Source: Marivita sp046592965 (GTDB taxonomy: Bacteria > Pseudomonadota > Alphaproteobacteria > Rhodobacterales > Rhodobacteraceae). Taken from it: 64,000 nucleotides of DNA. Below the pieces are notes generated by a model, which saw nothing but the letters and a program-made list of their open reading frames with translations, was not told the DNA's origin and searched no databases. Of the stretch, positions 36,172 through 43,503 are shown piece after piece; within the stretch, counting starts at the first letter, position 1, and every line of letters starts with the position of its first letter. The stretch lies in NCBI RefSeq assembly GCF_046592965.1, contig NZ_JBISBV010000003.1:124001-188000 (forward strand), written 5' to 3'. A program made the translations under genes and the position numbers.

Positions 36172-36180
36172 TGTGGATAA
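36172..36180 (-). promoter_or_regulatory. DnaA box (perfect)
   Basis: TGTGGATAA on the plus strand is TTATCCACA on the minus strand, the highest-affinity DnaA box. With the flanking C and C it forms one 11-bp arm (36171-36181) of an inverted repeat with the next box. Confidence 0.65.
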
Positions 36181-36214
36181 CCTGCGGGCAAAAAGTGTTC
36201 GCCCGACCAGCGAG

Positions 36215-36223
36215 TTATCCACA
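36215..36223 (+). promoter_or_regulatory. DnaA box (perfect)
   Basis: TTATCCACA on the plus strand, in the opposite orientation to the box at 36172. The arms CTGTGGATAAC (36171-36181) and GTTATCCACAG (36214-36224) are exact inverse complements, with a CGGGC/GCCCG pair nested inside. Confidence 0.65.
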
Positions 36224-36334
36224 GGATTTCAACAGGCACCTCAAGCCATTGGGGCGGCGGAACCGTGCGACAGCAGTCAGAGGATTCGCATTTGCGTGTT
36301 GGAACTGCTGTGGCACTATGCACACAATCAACCC

Positions 36335-36353
36335 TCACCGGACATACCGGTGA
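36335..36353. other. Small hairpin after tRNA-Pro
   Basis: TCACCGG and CCGGTGA flank the loop ACATA, a perfect 7-bp stem 34 bp beyond the 3' end of the minus-strand tRNA-Pro. There is no T run, so it may be a transcript-end structure rather than an intrinsic terminator. Confidence 0.4.
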
Positions 36354-36386
36354 AAAGGATTGTGCGAGTGACATGTTTTTTATGAA

Positions 36387-36463
36387 TGGTCGGGACGGCA
36401 AGATTCGAACTTGCGACCTACGGTACCCAAAACCGTCGCGCTACCAGGCTGCGCTACGCCCCG
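36387..36463 (-). tRNA. tRNA-Pro (TGG)
   Basis: A 77-nt cloverleaf on the minus strand, 5' CGGGGCG (36463-36457) pairing with CGTCCCG (one G-T), discriminator A and encoded CCA at 36389-36387. The anticodon loop TTTGGGT gives TGG. It lies 14 bp after the DUF192 gene on the same strand and may be processed from that transcript. Confidence 0.97.
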
Positions 36464-36476
36464 ACTGAGGCGTCGT

Positions 36477-36989
36477 TTAGCGGTCGTCGTCCGATTTGGA
36501 AAGCGGTTTTTTGTCACCTTCACACGGCCATGCTGCGACATCGTCCGGGATGGCCGGATGGCGCAACTCGGTGCCAACGTCGACCCCGAGTCGCCTCGCC
36601 ATACCGGCGTTAAGCTCCAAAACGAACTGGATGTCACTGCCGCCGGAAATCGCCGTCAGATCGCCCGGCACCGCATTTTCATGCACCCGCTGCACGACGC
36701 CCGCGTCGTCGGCAAAGATCATATCCAAGGGAATAAGCGTGTTCTTCATCCAGAACGTGACGGGGCGCGCGCTGTCATAGACAAACAGCATCCCCTGCAT
36801 GGTCGGCATCGACTCGACGAACATCAGGCCGCGACTGCGCAACTCGGTGGTATCAGCGACATCCGTCGCGATTCGGGCACTGCCCCAATCGCCGCGCATG
36901 AATACGGTATCGTCACGGCAGGCTTCCATTGCGACCGCCTGCGAGCAGGCCATCGCGAATACAAGGCTCAGGCCAATCCGGCTTCCCAT
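36477..36989 (-). CDS. DUF192 family secreted protein
   Basis: A 170-residue protein with a signal peptide (cleavage near AVA-MEA) and the DUF192 domain, marked by RSRGLMFVESMPTMQGMLFVYDSARPVTFWMKNTLIPLDMIFAD in segments. The domain occurs alone in many bacteria and archaea and has no established reaction. Its start overlaps the end of the cold-shock gene by 22 bp, so it is expected to be co-transcribed with it. tRNA-Pro follows at once. A csp-DUF192 pair is a common arrangement in Rhodobacterales as I recall it. Confidence 0.87.
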   Translation of the reverse strand: MGSRIGLSLVFAMACSQAVAMEACRDDTVFMRGDWGSARIATDVADTTELRSRGLMFVESMPTMQGMLFVYDSARPVTFWMKNTLIPLDMIFADDAGVVQRVHENAVPGDLTAISGGSDIQFVLELNAGMARRLGVDVGTELRHPAIPDDVAAWPCEGDKKPLSKSDDDR

Positions 36990-37507
36990 GCGAACACCTC
37001 TACCGCCATCAGCCCGCGTGCGCTTTCGATGGCACGCAACGCCAGGGCTTCGCCGGGAAACAAATCCGAAAGCCCGGATCGGCGCAAGACCTCGACATGG
37101 ATAAAGATGTCTTCGGCGCGCCCATAGATATTGGCAAAGCCAAATCCCTTGGCCTTGTCAAACCACTTGACGCGCGCAGGCGCCAATGGCGCGGCCGCGA
37201 TTTCCTCGGGCGTCACGCCGCTGAAATCCTCAAGCGGGGCAATGTCGTCCGGGTTGGGCGGGGTAATCGCCCTGATCGTGATTGCCTGAAGGCCCCGATC
37301 CGTTTTCTGAACGTCGACATCGACCCGCGCGCCATCGGCGACAGACCCCTGACCGAAGTTCCGCAACACGTTTGCGTGCAGCAGGATATCCGGGCCGCCC
37401 TCGTCGGACACCAGAAACCCGAATCCCTTCGCCGGATCGAACCATTTTACATGTCCCGAAACACGCGCATCCACTTTTTGCGACTGTTCCGCGTTGCTAT
37501 CAAACAT
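36968..37507 (-). CDS. Cold-shock protein with two CSD domains
   Basis: A 179-residue protein with two tandem cold-shock domains, at about residues 15-75 and 108-170. Each carries the RNP-like motif: VKWFDPAKGFGFLVSD in the first and VKWFDKAKGFGFANIYG in the second, plus DILLH and DIFIH. Cold-shock domains bind single-stranded RNA/DNA and melt structure. Double-domain forms are typical of alphaproteobacteria. I prefer the ATG at 37507, which follows GGAAGGCGG; ATGs at 37528 and 37525 would add about 7 residues. It leads a csp-DUF192-tRNA-Pro unit. Confidence 0.9.
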   Translation of the reverse strand: MFDSNAEQSQKVDARVSGHVKWFDPAKGFGFLVSDEGGPDILLHANVLRNFGQGSVADGARVDVDVQKTDRGLQAITIRAITPPNPDDIAPLEDFSGVTPEEIAAAPLAPARVKWFDKAKGFGFANIYGRAEDIFIHVEVLRRSGLSDLFPGEALALRAIESARGLMAVEVFAWEAGLA

Positions 37508-37609
37508 CTGATTACCGCCTTCCATCATGGCGACTAAAACCTGCACTGCCGCTCAAGACATATGAAAATATGCCCGAAAACAAGAGCTGCAATTCACGTG
37601 ACGTGACGG

Positions 37610-38215
37610 TCATGGATTTAATCTGCTGATTATCCACGACTTCTTTTTTGGCTCCCATGACCAACGAAACCGGTCGTGCAATCGAAACGTCCCATCCGCC
37701 CAGAACTCGATCTCCGTCGGAGCGATCCGGTAACCGCCCCAGAACGGCGGCCGCGCCGGATGAGTCCCATGCTTCGCCGTCACCCGCGCCACTTCGGCCA
37801 TCAACTTGGAGCGCGACTCAAGCGGCTGTGACTGCTTCGATGCCCACGCACCCAGACGGCTTTTCAGTGACCGTGACGCGTAATAGGCATCGGCCTTTTC
37901 CCCATCTTCGCGCGTCACAGTCCCCCGCACCCGGATTTGGCGATGCAGCGATTTCCAGTGCATCACGAACGCCGCTTTGCCGGACGACTCGATTTCCTGC
38001 GCCTTCCGGCTCTCGTAGTTCGTATAAAAGACAAAGGCATCCTCCTCGATCTCCTTGAGCAGCACCATGCGCACATTGGGCATGCCATCGGCATCGACCG
38101 TTGACAGCGCGATCGCGTTCGGGTCGTTGACCTCCGAAGACTCAGCGTCCTTCAGCCACGCGCGGGCAATCCGGAAGGGGTCTTCACCCGCAAATATTCC
38201 TGTGCGATCGCTCAT
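37610..38215 (-). CDS. pdxH: Pyridoxamine 5'-phosphate oxidase
   Basis: PdxH uses FMN and oxygen to convert pyridoxine/pyridoxamine 5'-phosphate to PLP. The 201-residue enzyme has the FMN-binding RMVLLKEIEEDAFVFYTNYESRKAQE region, HWKSLHRQIRVRG, and the C-terminal signature FWGGYRIAPTEIEFW with RFRWSW and a final ISRLNP. No partner pdx gene is adjacent. It diverges from fabI. GGAGACC lies before the ATG. Confidence 0.96.
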   Translation of the reverse strand: MSDRTGIFAGEDPFRIARAWLKDAESSEVNDPNAIALSTVDADGMPNVRMVLLKEIEEDAFVFYTNYESRKAQEIESSGKAAFVMHWKSLHRQIRVRGTVTREDGEKADAYYASRSLKSRLGAWASKQSQPLESRSKLMAEVARVTAKHGTHPARPPFWGGYRIAPTEIEFWADGTFRLHDRFRWSWEPKKKSWIISRLNP

Positions 38216-38321
38216 TCTGGTCTCCTAGGCAGCACTTGCCTCTATCGGATAGTCGTTCAAACTGTCCAACTGTTCTTTGTTGCAACGCACATACGCGCAA
38301 AATTCCGCCGGAATCCGAGCC

Positions 38322-38350
38322 TTGCCCGAACTGCAACCTTCGCCTAAACG
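38322..38350 (+). promoter_or_regulatory. Possible fabI promoter
   Basis: TTGCCC (38322-38327) and TAAACG (38345-38350) are 17 bp apart and would start a transcript near 38357, giving a leader of about 27 nt before the fabI ATG. The -10 is only a moderate match. Confidence 0.4.
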
Positions 38351-38383
38351 AAGAGAATACATATCGGGAAAGGGCGGCACGCC

Positions 38384-39190
38384 ATGCAGAACAAGATTAT
38401 GGCCGGAAAGCGCGGGCTTATCATGGGGCTGGCCAATGACAAATCCATCGCATGGGGCATTGCACGCGCCCTGGGCGAAGCGGGTGCCGAACTGGCATTC
38501 TCCTATCAGGGAGACGCCCTGAAGAAACGCGTCGCCCCGTTGGCCGCGAAACTCGGCTCGGACATCGTTCTGCCCTGTGACGTCAGCAGCGAAGAATCGA
38601 TCGACTCGCTGTTTCAGGGACTCAAGGAGCGTTGGGATTCCCTGGATTTCATCGTCCACGCCATCGGCTTTTCCGACAAGAGCGAATTGCGCGGCCGCTA
38701 CGTGGACACCACACGCGACAATTTCACCATGACGATGGATATCTCGGTCTATTCCTTCACCGCCGTGATGCAGCGCGCCGAAAAGATGATGACGAATGGC
38801 GGCGCAGCACTCACCATGACCTATTACGGCGCCGAACGGATCATGCCCCATTATAATGTGATGGGCGTGGCGAAGGCGGCACTGGAAAGCTCCGTGCGCT
38901 ATCTGGCCGAGGATCTGGGCAAGGACGGCATCCGGGTCAACGCGATTTCCGCCGGTCCGATCAAGACGCTCGCCGCGTCCGGCATCGGGGATTTCCGCTA
39001 CATCATGAAATGGAACGAATACAACTCGCCGCTGCGTCGCAACGTGGATATCGACGACGTCGGAAAGTCGGCGCTCTATCTTTTGTCCGACCTTGGGTCC
39101 GGCGTGACCGGAGAGACGCATCACGTCGATGCCGGATACCACGTAGTTGGCATGAAAGCCGTCGATGCGCCGGATATGTCCAAGGAATAG
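38384..39190 (+). CDS. fabI: Enoyl-[acyl-carrier-protein] reductase (NADH)
   Basis: FabI reduces trans-2-enoyl-ACP in the last step of each fatty-acid elongation cycle. The 268-residue SDR-type protein has the NAD motif GLANDKSIAWGIA (15-27) in place of the usual GxxxGxG. The FabI catalytic pair is Tyr157 and Lys164 in YNVMGVAKAAL, with Tyr147/148 upstream. It ends with a VTGETHHVDAGYHVVGM block. AAAGGGCGG precedes the ATG; an ATG five codons later is possible. A LysE-type exporter starts 6 bp after its stop. Confidence 0.95.
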   Translation: MQNKIMAGKRGLIMGLANDKSIAWGIARALGEAGAELAFSYQGDALKKRVAPLAAKLGSDIVLPCDVSSEESIDSLFQGLKERWDSLDFIVHAIGFSDKSELRGRYVDTTRDNFTMTMDISVYSFTAVMQRAEKMMTNGGAALTMTYYGAERIMPHYNVMGVAKAALESSVRYLAEDLGKDGIRVNAISAGPIKTLAASGIGDFRYIMKWNEYNSPLRRNVDIDDVGKSALYLLSDLGSGVTGETHHVDAGYHVVGMKAVDAPDMSKE

Positions 39191-39196
39191 AGCCCC

Positions 39197-39793
39197 GTGA
39201 CAACAGCCGCGCTCCTTGCCTTCAACGTCGCCATTCTCGGTGCGCTTGTCTCTCCAGGTCCGGCATTCGTCGCGATGCTGCGCGCCACCTTGGGCAACGG
39301 ACAACGCGACGGTCTGATGTGCGGGCTGGGTCTTGCCTGCGGCGCGCTGGTCTGGAGCTTGCTGGCCGTGCTCGGGCTCACCGCGATATTCGCGGTGGCG
39401 CCCTGGGCCTATCTCGCGCTCAAGATCGCCGGCGGGCTGTATCTTGCATGGTTCGCCTATCGCCTCTGGAGTGGTGCCGATACACCCGCGAATGCCGACG
39501 CTCCGAAAGGGCTTTCGGGTTTCCGCCTCGGTTTCGTGACCAACCTTGCCAATCCCAAGGCCGTGGTGTTCATCGCCGCGATCTTCACAGCGGTCTTTCC
39601 GACGATGCCGAAGGGCAGCGACGCGGTGCTTGTCCTCGCCAACCACCTCGCGCTTGAAGCTGCATTTTACATTCTGCTGAGCATCGGCCTCGCCATGCCC
39701 GCTGTGCGCGCGCTATACAGCCGATGCAAATCCATCGTCGATCGCGCCGCCGCCGTCCTGCTCGGCGGAATGGCATTGCGGATTGCCACCTGA
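39197..39793 (+). CDS. LysE/RhtB family transporter
   Basis: A 198-residue inner-membrane amino-acid exporter family protein with about six hydrophobic segments. It has the LysE hallmarks LGALVSPGPAFVAMLRATLGNGQRDG near the N-terminus and GFVTNLANPKAVVFIAAIF in the middle. It begins with GTG at 39197, 6 bp after fabI, with AAGGAA inside the fabI end as ribosome site, so it is probably co-transcribed with fabI. The substrate is unknown; threonine, homoserine or basic amino acids are typical of the family. Confidence 0.88.
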   Translation: MTTAALLAFNVAILGALVSPGPAFVAMLRATLGNGQRDGLMCGLGLACGALVWSLLAVLGLTAIFAVAPWAYLALKIAGGLYLAWFAYRLWSGADTPANADAPKGLSGFRLGFVTNLANPKAVVFIAAIFTAVFPTMPKGSDAVLVLANHLALEAAFYILLSIGLAMPAVRALYSRCKSIVDRAAAVLLGGMALRIAT

Positions 39794-39818
39794 GCCACAC
39801 TGACCCAAGGAGACCTCC

Positions 39819-40322
39819 ATGTCAGACCGCCTGCCCCACGAAAAAGGCTTCCACGTCAGCTGGGACCAGCTGCACCGCGACGCGCGCGCGCTCGCCTGGC
39901 GGCTTGACGGAGAAGGCCCGGATGATGGCGCATGGCGCGCTGTGGTTGCGATCACCCGCGGCGGCATGGCCCCGGCAATGATCGTGGCGCGCGAACTCGA
40001 CGTCCGCGTTGTCGATACGATCAGCGTCAAGAGCTACAACCATCAGGCACAATCCCAGCCCAAGGTGATCAAATCCCCCGATATGACCGTCGTCGGCGAC
40101 GGCACCGGCGTTCTGGTGGTCGACGATCTGGTCGACACCGGCCGCACCATCGAGGTGGTGCGCCAACATATGCCCAAAGCCCATATCGCCACCGTCTACG
40201 CCAAGCCGAGCGGCAAGCCACAGGTCAACAGCTTCATCACCGAAGTAAGCCAGGACACCTGGATTTTCTTTCCGTGGGATATGGCCCTGCAATACGTCCA
40301 GCCCTATCGCGGCACCGACTGA
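39819..40322 (+). CDS. gpt: Xanthine (guanine) phosphoribosyltransferase
   Basis: Gpt salvages xanthine and guanine by transferring them to PRPP. The 167-residue enzyme has the PRPP-binding motif VLVVDDLVDTGRT and the upstream VVAITRGGMAPAMIVAREL block, and ends with FPWDMALQYVQPYRGTD. Family size is about 150-165. AAGGAGACC lies before the ATG. It follows the LysE-type gene by 25 bp and may be part of the fabI transcript. Confidence 0.93.
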   Translation: MSDRLPHEKGFHVSWDQLHRDARALAWRLDGEGPDDGAWRAVVAITRGGMAPAMIVARELDVRVVDTISVKSYNHQAQSQPKVIKSPDMTVVGDGTGVLVVDDLVDTGRTIEVVRQHMPKAHIATVYAKPSGKPQVNSFITEVSQDTWIFFPWDMALQYVQPYRGTD

Positions 40323-40324
40323 TC

Positions 40325-40389
40325 GGGTTTCTTTGGGCCCGAAATACCTCGGGGTAAATTGGCCAAAGGCCAAGAGGGGCAGCGCCCCT
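40325..40389 (-). repeat. Intergenic hairpin plus CCCCGAG-TATTT motif (copy 2, inverted)
   Basis: Read on the minus strand: AGGGGC-gct-GCCCCT stem, TTGGCC-ttt-GGCCAA, then TTTACCCCGAGGTATTTCGG and CCAAAGAA. It resembles the element at 7131-7179 in order and spacing. It fills most of the gpt to aminotransferase gap. Confidence 0.55.
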
Positions 40390-40417
40390 TTAGCCCGCAA
40401 TTGTGGAAAGACCGACC

Positions 40418-41614
40418 ATGACCACGCGCACCCGATCCACCTTTGCCCCGCCCGTCCCCGAGGCGCGCCGCTGGCTTGACGGCGTGACGCTGCCCGATGA
40501 CATGCCCTTGATCAATGTCAGTCAGGCCGCCCCGGTCGAGCCGCCGCCGCCAGCCATGCGCGCGGCGATGGCAGAGGCGCTGCACGCCACGCAGACCCAT
40601 CTTTACGGTCCCGTTCTTGGTCTGCCAGCATTGCGCGAAGAACTCGCGGCGCAATGGTCGGCGCATTACGGCGGCACCGCGACGCCGGATCAGGTGGCGA
40701 TCACCTCGGGTTGCAACCAGGCGTTTGCGGCCACGATCACCGCGCTCTGCACCGAGGGTGACGAGGTGATCCTGCCGACGCCCTGGTACTTCAACCACAA
40801 GATGTGGCTCGACATGTCGGGTGTTTCCGCGGTGGCCCTGCCCACCGGCGACGATCTGATCCCCGACGCAGGTGCGGCGCAGGCGCTGATCACGTCGAAA
40901 ACCCGCGCAATCGTTCTGGTCACTCCGAACAATCCCGGCGGCGTGGAATATCCCGCAGACACACTGGCCGCGTTTTTCGCGCTGGCACGCGCACAGGGCA
41001 TCAAACTGATCATCGACGAAACCTACCGCGATTTCGACAGCCGCACCGCACCGCCACATACGCTGCTGTCCGATCCCGTATGGGACGACACGCTGATCCA
41101 GCTCTATTCCTTTTCCAAGGCCTATCGCCTGACCGGCCACCGCGTTGGCGCGATCATCGCCAACGCGCGCCTTCTGGACGAGGTGGAGAAATTCCTCGAC
41201 ACGGTTGCGATCTGCGCGCCGCAACTGGGGCAGATCGCGGCCCTTTGGGGATTGCAGAATCTATCCGGCTGGCTGGCCGATGAACGCCGCGAAATCCTCG
41301 ACCGGCGCGCAGCGATCTACGAGGCGATGCCGATGATCGCGGATAAGGGCTGGCGGCTGATGGGGTGTGGCGCGTATTTTGCCTATCTGGAGCATCCGTT
41401 CGCCGAAAGCAGCGCCACCCTCGCCCCGAAGCTGGTGCGCGAGATCGGGGTGCTGGCCCTGCCCGGCACCATGTTCGCACCCATGGACGATCCGGCGGGT
41501 CACCGCCAGTTCCGTGTCGCGTTTGCCAATGTTGACCGCGTCGGGATCGCGGCCCTGTTCACACGTCTTGCAACCCTCGACTGGCCCCTTGCGAGCCCCG
41601 ATCCTGCCGCGTAG
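40418..41614 (+). CDS. Class I/II PLP-dependent aminotransferase
   Basis: A 398-residue fold-type I aminotransferase. The cofactor lysine is K234 in SFSKAYRLTGHRVG, the substrate/cofactor loop NNPGG is at 171-175, and Asp200 lies in IIDETYRDF. The N-terminal YGPVLGLPALREELA block is typical of aspartate/aromatic-type enzymes. The natural amino donor is not clear. It is sometimes annotated in roseobacters simply as aminotransferase. The ATG at 40418 follows GGAAAG; five in-frame codons upstream are not needed. It is followed by a PpiD-like gene 41 bp later. Confidence 0.87.
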   Translation: MTTRTRSTFAPPVPEARRWLDGVTLPDDMPLINVSQAAPVEPPPPAMRAAMAEALHATQTHLYGPVLGLPALREELAAQWSAHYGGTATPDQVAITSGCNQAFAATITALCTEGDEVILPTPWYFNHKMWLDMSGVSAVALPTGDDLIPDAGAAQALITSKTRAIVLVTPNNPGGVEYPADTLAAFFALARAQGIKLIIDETYRDFDSRTAPPHTLLSDPVWDDTLIQLYSFSKAYRLTGHRVGAIIANARLLDEVEKFLDTVAICAPQLGQIAALWGLQNLSGWLADERREILDRRAAIYEAMPMIADKGWRLMGCGAYFAYLEHPFAESSATLAPKLVREIGVLALPGTMFAPMDDPAGHRQFRVAFANVDRVGIAALFTRLATLDWPLASPDPAA

Positions 41615-41655
41615 ACACAACCGCAGAACCGGCACTAGGAAGAGGCGACAATTGC

Positions 41656-43500
41656 ATGGCGATGGGCAAAGGAAAGCTGTCGAAAACCCTGATTTGGGTG
41701 CTCATGGGCCTGTTGTTCGTGGGGCTTGCGGGCTTTGGCGCGACAAGCCTCACCGGATCGGCGCGCAGTGTGGCCACCGTGGGCGATGAAGAGATCACGA
41801 CCGACGCCTATGTCCTGGCGCTGCGCAACGAAATCAACGCCTTCGCGGCGCAAGCAGGCCGCACGATTCCCATCTCCGAGGCGCAATCCCTCGGACTTGA
41901 TCGCCAGGTTCTGGCGCAACTCGTCACCGCGCGCGCGCTCGACAACGAGGCGGGCAAGATCGGGCTGTCGGTGGGCGACGAGGTGGTGGCCGAACAGCTT
42001 TTGCAGGTGCCCTCATTCCAAGGTGCAGATGGCAGCTTCAACCGCGAAGCGTATCGGTTTGCTTTGCGCAATCAGGGTCTGAGCGAAGCCGAATTCGAAG
42101 AACGCCTGCGCGACGACACCGCCCGCACCATCCTGCAAAGCGCGCTTGTTTCGGGCAACGCGCTGCCTGACACCTATGTGGACACGCTGCTGGCTTATAC
42201 CGGAGAAACCCGCGATTTCACCTGGGCCCGCCTGACCGGATCGGATTTGCAAACCGGACTGCCCGAGCCATCGGAAGCCGAACTGCAAGCCTATTACAAC
42301 GAGAATATCCAGAATTACACCCTGCCAGAGCTGCGCGACATCACCTATGCGTGGATCACGCCGGAAATGATCGTCGATACCGTCGAAGTCGACGAAACGG
42401 CGTTGCGCGCCGCCTATGATGAGCGGGCAGCCGAATTCAACCTGCCAGAGCGCCGGCTCGTCGAACGACTGGTGTTCAGCGATGACGCCGCAGCCAGCGC
42501 CGCACTGGAGCGCCTGTCGGGCGACCTCACCTTCGAGGCGCTGGTGACCGAGCGTGGCCTGACACTGGCAGATGTCGACATGGGCGATGTGACGCGGGAT
42601 ACATTGGGCGACGCCGCCGAAGCGGTGTTTTCCGCCAGCACCGGCGATGTGGTCGGCCCGTTGCCGTCAAACCTCGGCCCGGCGCTCTACCGGGTCAACG
42701 CGGTGCTTGATGCGCAAAGCACCAGCTTCGAGGACGCCCGCGCGGATCTGCGCGGCGAACTGGCCCTCGACCGCGCCCGCCGCGTGATCGAGACCATGGC
42801 GCAAACGATGGATGATGACATGGCCGCCGGAGCGACGCTGGAGGAACTGGCGCAGGCGAGCGATGTCGAACTGGGCCAGATCGACTGGTTCCCCGGAGCG
42901 GATGGCGAGATTGCCGCCTATGATGCGTTCCGCGAAGCGGCGGCCGAGTTGAACGAGGGCGATTTCCCCGAAATCATGCAGCTTGGCGATGGCGGCGTGT
43001 TTGCGATGCGCCTCAACGGCATTCAGCCCCCCGCGCCGCAACCGCTTGACGCCGTGATCGATCAGGTCCGCCAAGGGTGGGACACCCGCGCCCAGACCGA
43101 GCAACTGATGCTGCGGGCCGAGGACGTGGTCGCGGACTTGAGTGACGGCGCCACGTTCGAAGCGCTAGGCCTGACACCGACGCAGGAAAGCGGCCTTGGC
43201 CGCAACGCGCAGATCACCGATCTGCCGCCAACCCTGCTGGAGACCGTATTCCAGATGGAGCAAGGCACGGCGCGCGCGGTTGCCGGAACCGGCGAGGTGT
43301 TCGTGCTTCGGCTTGACGGCATCTCCGAGGTGGACCGCGACAGCACCGATATCGCGATGCTGGCGCAGGCCTTGCAGGATCAGGCTGCCGGCAGCGTCGC
43401 CGAGGATCTTTTCCGCGCCTTCGCGATCGATGCGCAGCAACGCGCCGGCGTGCAGGTCAACCAATCGGCCATCAACGCCGTTCATGCCTACATTCAATAG
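41656..43500 (+). CDS. PpiD/SurA_N-type membrane-anchored peptidyl-prolyl isomerase
   Basis: A 614-residue periplasmic foldase anchored by an N-terminal TM at about residues 11-30 (TLIWVLMGLLFVGLAGFGATS). It then has a SurA-N-like helical region (about 35-190) and a parvulin-type PPIase section (about 250-360), where the consensus is only loosely kept. It resembles E. coli PpiD, which helps outer-membrane proteins leave the Sec translocon. AGGAAG precedes the ATG. trpE begins 3 bp after its stop, so the two are probably translated from one mRNA. Confidence 0.86.
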   Translation: MAMGKGKLSKTLIWVLMGLLFVGLAGFGATSLTGSARSVATVGDEEITTDAYVLALRNEINAFAAQAGRTIPISEAQSLGLDRQVLAQLVTARALDNEAGKIGLSVGDEVVAEQLLQVPSFQGADGSFNREAYRFALRNQGLSEAEFEERLRDDTARTILQSALVSGNALPDTYVDTLLAYTGETRDFTWARLTGSDLQTGLPEPSEAELQAYYNENIQNYTLPELRDITYAWITPEMIVDTVEVDETALRAAYDERAAEFNLPERRLVERLVFSDDAAASAALERLSGDLTFEALVTERGLTLADVDMGDVTRDTLGDAAEAVFSASTGDVVGPLPSNLGPALYRVNAVLDAQSTSFEDARADLRGELALDRARRVIETMAQTMDDDMAAGATLEELAQASDVELGQIDWFPGADGEIAAYDAFREAAAELNEGDFPEIMQLGDGGVFAMRLNGIQPPAPQPLDAVIDQVRQGWDTRAQTEQLMLRAEDVVADLSDGATFEALGLTPTQESGLGRNAQITDLPPTLLETVFQMEQGTARAVAGTGEVFVLRLDGISEVDRDSTDIAMLAQALQDQAAGSVAEDLFRAFAIDAQQRAGVQVNQSAINAVHAYIQ

Positions 43501-43503
43501 CTT

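Larger units (their letters stand above)
35866..36386. other. Intergenic region, 521 bp, between nrdJ and tRNA-Pro
   Basis: This unusually long non-coding stretch is the upstream region of nrdJ. It contains two NrdR-type boxes (36011-36026, 36043-36058), two perfect DnaA boxes as an inverted repeat (36172-36180, 36215-36223), three sites one mismatch from the DnaA consensus (36081-36089, 36140-36148, 36316-36324), and a small hairpin near the tRNA end (36335-36353). I saw no protein-coding frame in the upstream direction of credible quality and no clear -35/-10 pair. Confidence 0.75.

Noticed and set aside
36250..36310. Possible cobalamin riboswitch before nrdJ
   Set aside because: A weak B12-box-like string occurs near 36276, but it is on the plus strand, while nrdJ is transcribed from the minus strand. 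The rest of the aptamer is missing.
36081..36324. Chromosomal replication origin
   Set aside because: Several DnaA boxes occur, but there is no AT-rich unwinding element of the usual size, and hemE, parAB and gidAB are absent. A titration or regulatory site is more likely.
37624..37632. DnaA-like box TTATCCACG
   Set aside because: It lies inside the pdxH coding end encoding SWIIS and is likely coincidental.
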